DNA from: a virus
DNA length: 44,402 nucleotides
Strand: one strand, 5' to 3'
Virus record (IMG/VR): IMGVR_UViG_3300003691_000017
Location: 1 to 44,402 of that record
The position numbers and the translations under genes are program-made. The stretch's first letter is position 1, and each line of letters opens with the position of its first letter. The notes under the pieces are model-generated. The model was not told where the DNA came from. It ran no database searches and saw only the letters and a list, made by a program, of their open reading frames with translations. Positions 8,981-16,879 of the stretch are shown in pieces.

Positions 8981-9654
8981 TATAAAATCACTTCATTGAA
9001 AATTATACGGTTTGTTTGAATGCCGCCAACTTTTGAAGCTTCATAAGTTGCTCGCATTTCTGCACCGTTCGCAATTGTTCCTAAAAAATACGGGCGCGTA
9101 TAAATCATATCACCAAGGCTTACGTTTTTTCGCAACGGCGGATTTAACGTAATCGTTGCAACCGTTCCAGCATATTCGATTTCATCAATTATATAACAAT
9201 TATCACCGTGACCTAAAACATGACCGTGTTTCAGAATTTCACCATACGCCAGTAAATCAACAGAAATTGAAGTCGAACCTTCTAGCGCGGCGGCGGTTGT
9301 TTCCAAATAAAAACCGTCACTATTCCATTCTTTATCGTTATCCCAAGGCGAACCATCAACCCAAGGAATTGAGCCAACGCTTTCTTTATATGAAAGTTGA
9401 GGTGTGTTGATCAACTGAACACGAAAAATATTACCAGCAGTTTTTGACATTAGCCAAGATACAAAAGGTGCATCCCACTCGCCGATTTGGTAAGCAATTT
9501 TCATTTCCAAAACAGAACGTCCACCAGGCTCAGGTGATGCAATGCGCGCACCGCCACTTGTCATACCACCGTCAAAAACAGAACCAGGAACGTGAAACAA
9601 CTGACTTTCAATTTTGAAATCAGGAAATTCCCAAATCTTATAATCTATGGTCAT
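8980..9654 (-). CDS. Minor tail protein, distal-tail-like
   Basis: This 224-residue protein directly follows the tape measure gene, where distal tail proteins normally lie. It is beta-rich, for example FRVQLINTP, SISVDLLAYG, IDEIEYAGTVATITLNPPLR and IYTRPYFLGT, in keeping with a ring-forming distal tail or DUF2460-like fold. The ATG at 9654 overlaps the TMP stop. The assignment to a distal tail role is by gene order plus general character. Confidence 0.75.
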   Translation of the reverse strand: MTIDYKIWEFPDFKIESQLFHVPGSVFDGGMTSGGARIASPEPGGRSVLEMKIAYQIGEWDAPFVSWLMSKTAGNIFRVQLINTPQLSYKESVGSIPWVDGSPWDNDKEWNSDGFYLETTAAALEGSTSISVDLLAYGEILKHGHVLGHGDNCYIIDEIEYAGTVATITLNPPLRKNVSLGDMIYTRPYFLGTIANGAEMRATYEASKVGGIQTNRIIFNEVIL

Positions 9655-12644
9655 TACATTGTTCCGTTCTGTTCATATTCTTGCAACCAGCCAACAAGAG
9701 ATTGCTTGGTTTCCAAAGCGGTTTGCTCTGCACTGGCTTTAATGTTAGCGTTAATCTGTTCTTCACTTATGGCACCTGAAATTTGATAAACATTATTAAC
9801 TTCAACACTATTATTAACATTTGCACCACCGCCTGTGCCGCCGTACATTTGGACGCCAAGGGAACCATCGCCACCGCGTTTTAGCGGTATAATCGCTTCA
9901 GGTCCAGCTTCGCCCATTTCACCAAGTGCAGTACCTTTTGCAAAGCTGAAAGGCGTAGATTTGTTAACGATAGAATTTGTAAAATCACCACCTTTTGCAA
10001 AAGGTACAACGTTTGAACCACTAAATGCATTTCCGTTTGCACTTTTTAATGATGCTACACCTGTTCCGGTTTTACCACCAAACGTACCACCATTTTCAAA
10101 ACCAAGGAAAGCAAGCAATGGTTTAACAATGGCCGCTTGCCAAGCCATTTTAATCAAATCTTTAATAACTGACCTTGCTAAATCACCAAAATTCGCTTTA
10201 CCGGCGATAGCGAGATCAATAAATTCATCACCTAAACTTTGCAATGTGCCTTCAGCTAAACTTTCAAGCTTGTCAGCAACCAAATCAGTTTGACCACTTA
10301 CAACTTTTCCCCATGTTTCAGCAGAACCACCGGTTGCCATAAATGCGGCTTGAATTCTCGCTAAACTTAATGTGAATTCGTCATTGGTAATTATACCATT
10401 TGTAAACGATGTTTCAGCAGCTTGAAATGCAGCGGTTGCTTGATCAAATGGTTCTGATAACGCGCCGAAACCTTCAGCAATTCGCTCAAGTTCAGATACA
10501 GCAGTTGCCGCGCCGCCCGCGCCACTGGTTAACGATGATAGCATTTCGTCACGTTGACCGCGCAACCGTTCGTTCATTTCGAATTGCGAAACCTGCGCAT
10601 CAATAATCTGACTTGTTGCAACAGCCTGTTCCATACTTAACGCACCGGCCAAACCATATTGTTGTTCTAATTCTTCGCGGTATCCAGCAGCATTAGCCGC
10701 CGCCTGGCCGTGACCAGCCGCCAAAGCTACTATTTGTGCCTTTAACACCGCGCCTTGCTGTTCTAAGCCTTGTAGTGCCGCTGGTGCTTGCATCAGGGCG
10801 CTGACGATCCTAGACGCTTGCAGGGCTATACCTGCAAAATTATTTTCCAACCGCCCACTTGATTCAATTGGTTGTGTCAAAGCAGCGCCAAACGTAACCA
10901 ACCCGTTTTTTGAGTTTGCAATAGCTTTTTCCAATAACTCAATAGCTTTTAAATTTTCACCAAATGCACTTGAATTTTCGTTATTGACACTAAGCATATC
11001 TTGCTGCAACACCAGCAACCGTGCAAGTCGCCCTTCCATTTGGTCAAACCTATCTTGACGCACATCACCGCCGCCAATACCAGCCAACTCTTCACGGGTT
11101 CGGTTGATGCGTTCCATTAAACCAGCATATGCATCAGATGAAAGAACCATTTCGCGGCGCTGTTGAATTAAACCTTGGATTACGACTTGCCGCGCCTTTG
11201 CTATGTTTAATTCAGCTTGCGCACCCGCTAACGTGAGTATACGCCCTTCATCCATTTTTATATTCAAGAGTTGCATTTGTGTAAGCTGATCACCTAAAGC
11301 GATTGTTACATTATCAACCGCTGTTTGAAACTGTGACGTAGGTGAAACAGATTGCGCAATTGCATTACCTACTTGGGTAAACATCCAAATAGTGACTTTA
11401 CCTACACCATAAGCGAATTTAAAAGCAGAACCAATAGCTTGTAAAGTAGCTGCAAAAATTTCCATTGGTGGAACGACTACGTGTAATAAAACACCACCAA
11501 AATCAACAAGTATATTTTTTAATTTGCCAACCGCGCGCCCAAATCGCGCATCTAAACTACCTGCAACTTTTTCAAATGCTTCATCAGATGCACCGGCTTT
11601 GTTTCGCATCTGATCCAAAATATCATTGAACGCATCACCACCAGCACCAGCAAATGCAAGGGCAGCGTTCAATGCTTCAACAGAACCGAACATAATAGAA
11701 AGTTTATCAGCAGCACCGCCCGTTTTGTCCACAACATCAGCAAGAAATCCGGCAAGTCCTTTAGACTGTAAAGCAGTAACGGAAAAATCAATTCCCAATT
11801 GCTTAGCCATTTTAGCGGCTTCACTGGTTGGTTTAGCAATACCGGATAAGATAGCGCGTAAACTTGTAACCGATGTTGCAGTGCTTAAGCCTTGCAATGT
11901 CAATGCAGATGTACCAGCAACAAGTTCATCAAATTCAACACCAAGTGATGCGGCAATTGGAATGACATTGCCCAAACTGGACGCTAATTGCCCAATTGTT
12001 GTTTTACCGGCTTTCATGCCAACAAATAAAGCATCAGATGCATCAGCAGCAGTAAGACCAGATAACGCATATGCGTTTGTTGAAGTTGTTAAAATATCCA
12101 CACCGGTTGTAACATCCGTAATACCACCGATTGCAAGACGATTTGCAGCCGTTACAAGTTCAGTAGCCGCCGCCGCATCAGTAGCACCAGCCGAAACAGC
12201 ACCATAAAATGCCTGAATTTGAAATGATGCATTTGTGCCGAATTCATCAGCCATACCGCGCGCGGCCTGTTGCATTTTACCCAACTGTTCACTTCCAACA
12301 GGTAATAGCGTTGACAGTTCCGCAAGCGATTTTGAAAATTCCCGCGCACCATTGATCATTACTTTGAAAGCAGTAAAACTAATCAATCCAGCAGCAAGAA
12401 CCCCAAGTTGTTTTCCTAATTTTGATACAGCACCTGATGCTAATTTGTGAAGTGAAAAATTAGCAATGTTTGCGCCACTCGCAATACTGAGTAAACGTTT
12501 ATTGGTTGCTGTTAATGTTTTGTTTAGTTTTCCAGTCGATTTATCAACATCTTTTGCGGATGTTGATAGTTTCTTTTGCGCTTTATCGGCTTTAACTAAT
12601 CCGGTTGTATCGGCTTTATATCCAATTTCAGCAATATCAGCCAT
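9654..12644 (-). CDS. Tail tape measure protein
   Basis: This 996-residue protein sets tail length and is ejected with the DNA. The N-terminal half shows the TP901-type tape measure core (LAELSTLLPVGSEQLG, GTNASFQIQAFYGAVSAGAT, LGNVIPIAASLGVEFDELVA). A hydrophobic stretch near 385-420 and long helical segments follow. The C-terminus has the lambda-H-like signature FENGGTFGG and GEMGEAGPEAIIPLKRGG. At the usual 1.5 angstrom per residue the tail would be about 150 nm long. The gene follows the G/G-T chaperone genes, as in most siphoviruses. Large plus-strand ORFs across it are shadows. Confidence 0.95.
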   Translation of the reverse strand: MADIAEIGYKADTTGLVKADKAQKKLSTSAKDVDKSTGKLNKTLTATNKRLLSIASGANIANFSLHKLASGAVSKLGKQLGVLAAGLISFTAFKVMINGAREFSKSLAELSTLLPVGSEQLGKMQQAARGMADEFGTNASFQIQAFYGAVSAGATDAAAATELVTAANRLAIGGITDVTTGVDILTTSTNAYALSGLTAADASDALFVGMKAGKTTIGQLASSLGNVIPIAASLGVEFDELVAGTSALTLQGLSTATSVTSLRAILSGIAKPTSEAAKMAKQLGIDFSVTALQSKGLAGFLADVVDKTGGAADKLSIMFGSVEALNAALAFAGAGGDAFNDILDQMRNKAGASDEAFEKVAGSLDARFGRAVGKLKNILVDFGGVLLHVVVPPMEIFAATLQAIGSAFKFAYGVGKVTIWMFTQVGNAIAQSVSPTSQFQTAVDNVTIALGDQLTQMQLLNIKMDEGRILTLAGAQAELNIAKARQVVIQGLIQQRREMVLSSDAYAGLMERINRTREELAGIGGGDVRQDRFDQMEGRLARLLVLQQDMLSVNNENSSAFGENLKAIELLEKAIANSKNGLVTFGAALTQPIESSGRLENNFAGIALQASRIVSALMQAPAALQGLEQQGAVLKAQIVALAAGHGQAAANAAGYREELEQQYGLAGALSMEQAVATSQIIDAQVSQFEMNERLRGQRDEMLSSLTSGAGGAATAVSELERIAEGFGALSEPFDQATAAFQAAETSFTNGIITNDEFTLSLARIQAAFMATGGSAETWGKVVSGQTDLVADKLESLAEGTLQSLGDEFIDLAIAGKANFGDLARSVIKDLIKMAWQAAIVKPLLAFLGFENGGTFGGKTGTGVASLKSANGNAFSGSNVVPFAKGGDFTNSIVNKSTPFSFAKGTALGEMGEAGPEAIIPLKRGGDGSLGVQMYGGTGGGANVNNSVEVNNVYQISGAISEEQINANIKASAEQTALETKQSLVGWLQEYEQNGTM

Positions 12645-12655
12645 ATCAAAACCCT

Positions 12656-13401
12656 TTATTTACTGGCTTCACGTTCGCGGAAATCTTTCAATTCTGAATT
12701 CATTTCACTACAAAACATATCATCCATTTCGCACAGTATATCATATTCAACAGGTCGCACAAGGTGTTGTGTGATTACAGTCCAAGCTATTAAATTTTCG
12801 TATGAAATTGGCTGACATACACCGTTTTCAGCTCTGCGGTATCTATCCGATATTTCGTAATACCAATCATAAATATATTCACCTTGATCAGGAACATCTA
12901 TCGTTTTGTTTAGATGTTCCTGACTAAAATTTTCATTGCGTTCAGTGCGTGTATCACCATTTTCATCAGGTGTGTAATATCGAACTCGAACGCGAATTGC
13001 TTCAACAAGATCAGATTTTAATTCGAAAAAAAACCTTTTTCGTCATCAAGTTCATCACTGATTTGCTGTTTGAACCAGTTCAGCTTTGTGAAAACACGAA
13101 TAACATTCCTAGGATTGAAATCAGGTATTTCACCTTCAAATGTTACATCTTCACCGTACCATTCCCAACCGGTAATCGCCGCTGCAATCAATTCATTTTC
13201 ATTTTTGTCAATTTCAACAGCTTTCAACGTTTTACCGCGTTTTTGCTTTTGCAGATTGAAATCGGTAATCTTGCGTTTAATTGGTTTCATGCGAGGGTCA
13301 TCGGGTGACATTAACGAAACACGAATGCCAAGTTTTTTATCATCAGAAGGATTGAGAATTTCAAGTGTTTGTTCACTTGGTAGAATGCCGGAAATATCCA
13401 T
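12656..13401 (-). CDS. Tail assembly chaperone, frameshifted long form (gpG-T-like)
   Basis: A -1 shift at the T8 tract joins the 125 codons from 13401 to 13027 with the -1 frame from 13027 to TAA at 12656-12658, giving 248 residues. The extension has no internal stop. It reads FELKSDLVEAIRV at its start and later GEYIYDWYYEISDRYR and ISYENLIAWTVITQHL, then an acidic MDDMF segment. This looks like a real T domain that would recruit the tape measure protein. The tape measure ATG follows 11 nt later. Without the shift, 360 bp of conserved-looking coding sequence would have no start. Confidence 0.85.
13018..13401 (-). CDS. Tail assembly chaperone, short form (gpG-like)
   Basis: This 127-residue protein (MDISGILPSEQTLEIL...) is the unshifted product of the chaperone pair that wraps the tape measure protein before tail tube polymerisation. 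It ends just after a run of eight T residues on the coding strand, at codons GGT TTT TTT TCG AAT TAA. The next minus-strand reading frame stays open to the tape measure gene (see the fusion feature). Position between the major tail protein and the tape measure is diagnostic. The C-terminal acidic DELDDEKG segment precedes the slippery site. Confidence 0.88.
   Translation of the reverse strand: MDISGILPSEQTLEILNPSDDKKLGIRVSLMSPDDPRMKPIKRKITDFNLQKQKRGKTLKAVEIDKNENELIAAAITGWEWYGEDVTFEGEIPDFNPRNVIRVFTKLNWFKQQISDELDDEKGFFSN
13024..13035 (-). promoter_or_regulatory. Slippery site for programmed -1 frameshift
   Basis: The coding strand reads GGTTTTTTTTCG, with eight T. After GGT TTT TTT the ribosome can slip back one base and read TTC GAA. 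Both tRNAs re-pair on TTT. A stop in the zero frame follows two codons later (13018-13020). I did not identify a clear downstream stimulatory hairpin. Confidence 0.8.
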
Positions 13402-13441
13402 AGTTTAGGGTTCTTTTCATTTTGAGGGTTTATGGTTTTAT

Positions 13442-13972
13442 TTATGCAGCATCATCTACAATTTCACGCTGGTTTAGTGCAAGGGTGAAAACTTCAAGAT
13501 CGAAGCTTTCATTGCGCCCGTTCGGACGGGTTGGGCCAGTAACCAAGCCGCGATTATACATGATAGAGGGTGTACCAGCATCGGGCGCATCATTGCGAAC
13601 AATTTTGAAGGCGTAATTGAATTTCGTTTTCGCCGCCGCCCGCAATGCAACTTGACCAGCATCACCAACAATACGCGCAACTTCAATCGTAGGATCACCG
13701 GCGTTAGTCAAGCCTTTTGCTTTCTGAATAACATCGGTATCCCAAGTGTCATAATTCAAAATATTGGTTGAAGAACCTGTTTCACCATGATCACCAACCG
13801 CACCAATCTCAACATATGTCAAAAGCTCAAAAGCAGCCAAAAGCAAATCGTCAGGTTGTTGAGTGGTGCAAATCCAAACAGTACTACCGGCATTAGAATT
13901 GGCAAAAGCGCAAGGGGCAGCAAGCGCGGCGGCGGAAAGCATTGCAGTTGTTGCAAGTAAAATTCGTTTCAT
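13442..13972 (-). CDS. Major tail (tube) protein with an N-terminal Sec-like signal sequence
   Basis: This 176-residue protein lies between tail terminator and chaperone genes, the position of the tail tube subunit. The body (NSNAGSTVWICTTQQPDDLL, then VEIGAVGDHGETGSS, then ALRAAAKTKFNYAFKIVR) fits the tube-protein family of this gene order. Residues 1-24 are unexpected: MKR, then a hydrophobic Ala/Leu-rich core, then AFA before N25, a textbook signal-peptide layout with a signal peptidase I site. The ATG at 13972 has AAGGGAA upstream. The only internal Met (M11) is inside the hydrophobic part, so the sequence cannot be explained by a wrong start. Family members as I recall them begin near the ANSNAG position. 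Confidence 0.88.
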   Translation of the reverse strand: MKRILLATTAMLSAAALAAPCAFANSNAGSTVWICTTQQPDDLLLAAFELLTYVEIGAVGDHGETGSSTNILNYDTWDTDVIQKAKGLTNAGDPTIEVARIVGDAGQVALRAAAKTKFNYAFKIVRNDAPDAGTPSIMYNRGLVTGPTRPNGRNESFDLEVFTLALNQREIVDDAA

Positions 13973-13992
13973 TTTGGTATTCCCTTTTCAGG

Positions 13993-14415
13993 CTATGATT
14001 TAAAACAACGGTAAGGCATTGACACGGGATAAATATCATCTTTATCAGTTTCAATCAAGCCTGTAAAATCTGGGTTCTCATATATATTTATCTTCAAACC
14101 GCCATTTAGTAAAGAGGTTGTTTTATTGAAGTGCGAACCAATGCTTTCGATTGCTTCCATCGGTTCATAAATACCTTCATCTATTTTAGGCCAATGTAGT
14201 AGTAATCTTATCAAACCTTGATAGGTTTTTTCATTACCCCAAGTTTCACCGGTTCGGTTGTTAGGAATATGCACAAATTGAAGATATTTTTGATCGTTCG
14301 GTGGTGTAAAACCAGTTCGCCCTAACATTTCAATAGGTAGTGTTGACACAACTGAAGATACAACCGCAGCAGTAGTTGCGATTTGGAAAGCTTCTATAAT
14401 TAACTTGTCTGACAT
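13993..14415 (-). CDS. Tail terminator-like protein (DUF4128-like)
   Basis: This 140-residue protein begins with a helical MSDKLIIEAFQIATTAAVV segment. Beta segments follow, such as QKYLQFVHIPNNRT and GLIRLLLHWPKIDEGIYEPM, and the end is PVSMPYRCF. The pattern of a short N-terminal helix, then a strand with a central WP motif and an acidic segment, is common in siphovirus tail terminators, which cap the tube and join it to the neck. It lies between the HK97 gp10-like gene and the tube gene, the expected place. Confidence 0.8.
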   Translation of the reverse strand: MSDKLIIEAFQIATTAAVVSSVVSTLPIEMLGRTGFTPPNDQKYLQFVHIPNNRTGETWGNEKTYQGLIRLLLHWPKIDEGIYEPMEAIESIGSHFNKTTSLLNGGLKINIYENPDFTGLIETDKDDIYPVSMPYRCFKS

Positions 14416-14416
14416 G

Positions 14417-14830
14417 TTATTTAATCCGCGTTTTTATTTCGGTTGCAACTTTGTCTACTATATTTTGCCAATTTTGAACAGCAGAACCTAAAAAACCATC
14501 ATACGTTTCACGCACACTAGCATAATTAGCAGTCCAACCAAAGAAAAATACACCGCCTAAATTTAAACCAGCAAGGGTTGTGGTAGTAGTATGCCGATTG
14601 TATTCATAATCTCGTTCATCACCGCGTGTTGGACCGGTTGGTAACCCGTTTAAAGACGCTTGGCCGGACGCTCTTAAAAATCCGGTATCAAGGCGCATTT
14701 TACCACCTTTAGCAACGGGCAATTGCGCCTGATCTATCAACATCTGATTAGATTGTCGCGCAAGGGCAATCAACCGCTTTTCGTTTTTTTTAATTATGTC
14801 ATCGACTTGTGCTGAAAATTTCTTGACCAT
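14417..14830 (-). CDS. Tail completion / neck protein, HK97 gp10-like
   Basis: This 137-residue protein starts with a charged helix (MVKKFSAQVDDIIKKNEKRL) and has TGFLRASGQASLNG and the motif WTANYASVRETYDGF, followed by an amphipathic C-terminal helix. This is the usual pattern of HK97 gp10-type neck or tail completion proteins. The open frame extends further upstream, but I prefer ATG 14830 because GGAA lies 9 nt before it, while longer starts would run into the divergent AAA+ gene. The start codon overlaps the -35 box of that gene's promoter on the other strand. Confidence 0.82.
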   Translation of the reverse strand: MVKKFSAQVDDIIKKNEKRLIALARQSNQMLIDQAQLPVAKGGKMRLDTGFLRASGQASLNGLPTGPTRGDERDYEYNRHTTTTTLAGLNLGGVFFFGWTANYASVRETYDGFLGSAVQNWQNIVDKVATEIKTRIK

Positions 14831-14851
14831 GTTGTTAAATTCCATTAAAGA
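14823..14851 (+). promoter_or_regulatory. Promoter for the AAA+/VWA island, overlapping a minus-strand start codon
   Basis: TTGACC (14823-14828), a 17-bp spacer and TAAAGA (14846-14851) form a sigma70-type promoter 27 nt before ATG 14878. The bases CCAT of the -35 region include the complement of the ATG of the neck gene at 14830. Confidence 0.65.
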
Positions 14852-14877
14852 TGTTTTGAAATCATAAGGTTGTCGAA

Positions 14878-15942
14878 ATGCCCCGTTTAACACTTGCCGA
14901 AATTGAAGAAAAATTAGGCCCACCTGACGAATTGTTGCACACTTCTAACAATGTTACGTTGATAAGACAATGGGCAATATTGAAAGGCGAAGCATCAGTT
15001 CAGGTACACGCAATGAACAATGTTGCGTTGATTAATTTATATCATACAAAGTATTATGAAAACGAACCGACACTGGAACAAACAATTGCCGCTGAAATGT
15101 TAGTTAAATTTTATGAAGATTATAAAATTAGGTCAATTGACCGTGAATTAGTTCAGCGTGTAATTAAAGAAGAAATTGCAAAACTACCATCTAAAAAAAT
15201 AGAAATAATTACACCACAACGTTCAACAATTATTGAAGGAACGTTTCATTACAGAACTGAATTGATTATTAAAATTGTTTCAATTGGTCATCCTGTAATG
15301 ATGGTTGGGCCAGCCGGTTGCGGTAAAACAAGCATTGGTGAACACGTTTCTAAAGCTTTAGAATTGCCGTTTTATGTAACATCAACCATCAACGATACAC
15401 ACGAATTAACCGGCTTTATTGATGGTTACGGTAAATATCACGATACACCATTTCGCCAAGCTTTTCAAAATGGCGGTGTATGGGTTGCAGATGAAATTGA
15501 TGCTTGGGATGCAAGCGCTTTGCTTGCTGCAAATAGTGCGCTTGCAAACGGTTTTACTACATTTCCAGATAGTGCGCTACCGGTGAACAAGCACCCAAAT
15601 TTCAGAATGATTGCAACCGCTAACACATTCGGCAACGGTGCAGATCGTGTTTATGTTGGACGTAATGAATTAGACGCGGCAAGTTTAGACCGATTTGCAA
15701 CCGTTGATGTTGGTTATGACTTAACGCTTGAACGCATGTTTTCAAACGGCAATGACAGTTGGTTAAAGTATGTTTGGCGCATTCGCAAGAAAATAAACGA
15801 AAAGAAAATAAGACACGTTGTTTCTAGTCGATCAATTATAATGGGTGTAGCTGCATTGGTAGCAGGTATAAGCCGCAAAGATGTTGAAGAAATTTACTTG
15901 TTCAAGGGAATGTCAACCAACGACAGAAAGAAAATATCGTGA
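14878..15942 (+). CDS. AAA+ ATPase of MoxR/CobS type
   Basis: This 354-residue ATPase has about 120 N-terminal residues of helical sequence and then a AAA+ core. Walker A is GPAGCGKTS (144-152), Walker B is VWVADEID (201-208), and the segment THELTGFIDGYGKYHDTPFR matches the MoxR/CobS insert region. Sensor 1 is in MIATANTFG and the arginine-rich SLDRFATVDVGYD follows. Members of this class work as chaperone-like motors with a VWA partner, and the next gene supplies one with a 4-nt GTGA overlap. CobS itself inserts cobalt into cobalamin precursors, but in phages a chaperone or remodelling role is as likely. The gene is on the plus strand inside the minus-strand virion genes. Confidence 0.88.
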   Translation: MPRLTLAEIEEKLGPPDELLHTSNNVTLIRQWAILKGEASVQVHAMNNVALINLYHTKYYENEPTLEQTIAAEMLVKFYEDYKIRSIDRELVQRVIKEEIAKLPSKKIEIITPQRSTIIEGTFHYRTELIIKIVSIGHPVMMVGPAGCGKTSIGEHVSKALELPFYVTSTINDTHELTGFIDGYGKYHDTPFRQAFQNGGVWVADEIDAWDASALLAANSALANGFTTFPDSALPVNKHPNFRMIATANTFGNGADRVYVGRNELDAASLDRFATVDVGYDLTLERMFSNGNDSWLKYVWRIRKKINEKKIRHVVSSRSIIMGVAALVAGISRKDVEEIYLFKGMSTNDRKKIS

Positions 15943-16841
15943 CCGCTATTTTCGGAAATGATGAAACATATTTGAATTATTTTAAAGATCAAAATCCACC
16001 GGCGTTTTTCGGGTTTTCTTCATTGAATGATTTCGTTGAATTTATTGAAAACATACCAATGAAAATTCAACGCGATACAACACGCGATAGAAATGCGGGA
16101 TGGTGCGAATCTATGTCGAAATGGCGCGGTACAAAAAACATGCCTGAAGCTTTGGAACTTGCAACACATGGTTGGAATGAAGGTGTTGAAATTTCAAAAG
16201 AAATAACAGATGAATTTACAGTTCAACACACGTCCAACAAACAACGAATTTATGGCTTAACAGGCGGGCGCGTCAATGTTGGTAAAATGCTTTCTGGTAA
16301 CCCTAATCACATGATCAAACGAACCAAACAACCAGGTAAAAAAGTTGTCACGCTCTTCATCGAAACTTTTATGAGTTCAGGAATTGAACCAGAAAATTCA
16401 ATCATTCGTGCAGCAACAGTTGCGGCAATATCGGACCTTTTAGAAATGAATGGTTATTCGTGTGAAATTGTCGCAATTGTAACTACATCAATAAACGCAC
16501 AAACAGGTTCACAAAGCGCAATTACTTTGAAGTCAGCCGGTGAACGTTTGAATTTATTCGATATTGTTTTTGCATTAGGTCACCCGTCATTTTTTAGACG
16601 GATGATTTTTGCAGCCGTTGGCTCAAGCAAAGAGTGTGCGAACATGTGGCGCTCACAAGGTTCACCAACAACCGCTTTCAATGAAGAACATCCAGTTGCA
16701 TCTAATGAATTTTACATTCGACAACTTGCGTTAGGTCAACAAGACCGGCTTGAATGGGGCGATACGTTACTTGAAAAAACTACAATAATGCTTTCTATAA
16801 TAAAACCTGCAAACCTTGACATTGGGCATCTTGACAATTAG
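15939..16841 (+). CDS. VWA-domain protein, CobT-like partner of the AAA+ ATPase
   Basis: This 300-residue protein starts with GTG overlapping the TGA of the ATPase (GTGA), so translation is coupled. Around residues 134-150 the segment VVTLFIETFMSSGIEPENS occupies the place of the VWA first strand and MIDAS loop, but the usual DxSxS is replaced by ETFMSSG, so metal binding may be altered. Further VWA-like features are AATVAAISDLLEMNGYSCEI and the strand VAIVTTSIN. MoxR-VWA and CobS-CobT pairs act together in other systems. The target of this pair is unknown. Confidence 0.75.
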   Translation: MTAIFGNDETYLNYFKDQNPPAFFGFSSLNDFVEFIENIPMKIQRDTTRDRNAGWCESMSKWRGTKNMPEALELATHGWNEGVEISKEITDEFTVQHTSNKQRIYGLTGGRVNVGKMLSGNPNHMIKRTKQPGKKVVTLFIETFMSSGIEPENSIIRAATVAAISDLLEMNGYSCEIVAIVTTSINAQTGSQSAITLKSAGERLNLFDIVFALGHPSFFRRMIFAAVGSSKECANMWRSQGSPTTAFNEEHPVASNEFYIRQLALGQQDRLEWGDTLLEKTTIMLSIIKPANLDIGHLDN

Positions 16842-16879
16842 TTTTAACAGTAAAATTTGACAGGCGAAAAGGTATTAAA

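Noticed and set aside
9835-12450. Long plus-strand open frames across the tape measure gene, including 193 and 152 codons
   Set aside because: They run antisense to a clear tape measure protein, lack ribosome sites and show unnatural composition (Pro/Ala/Ser-rich).
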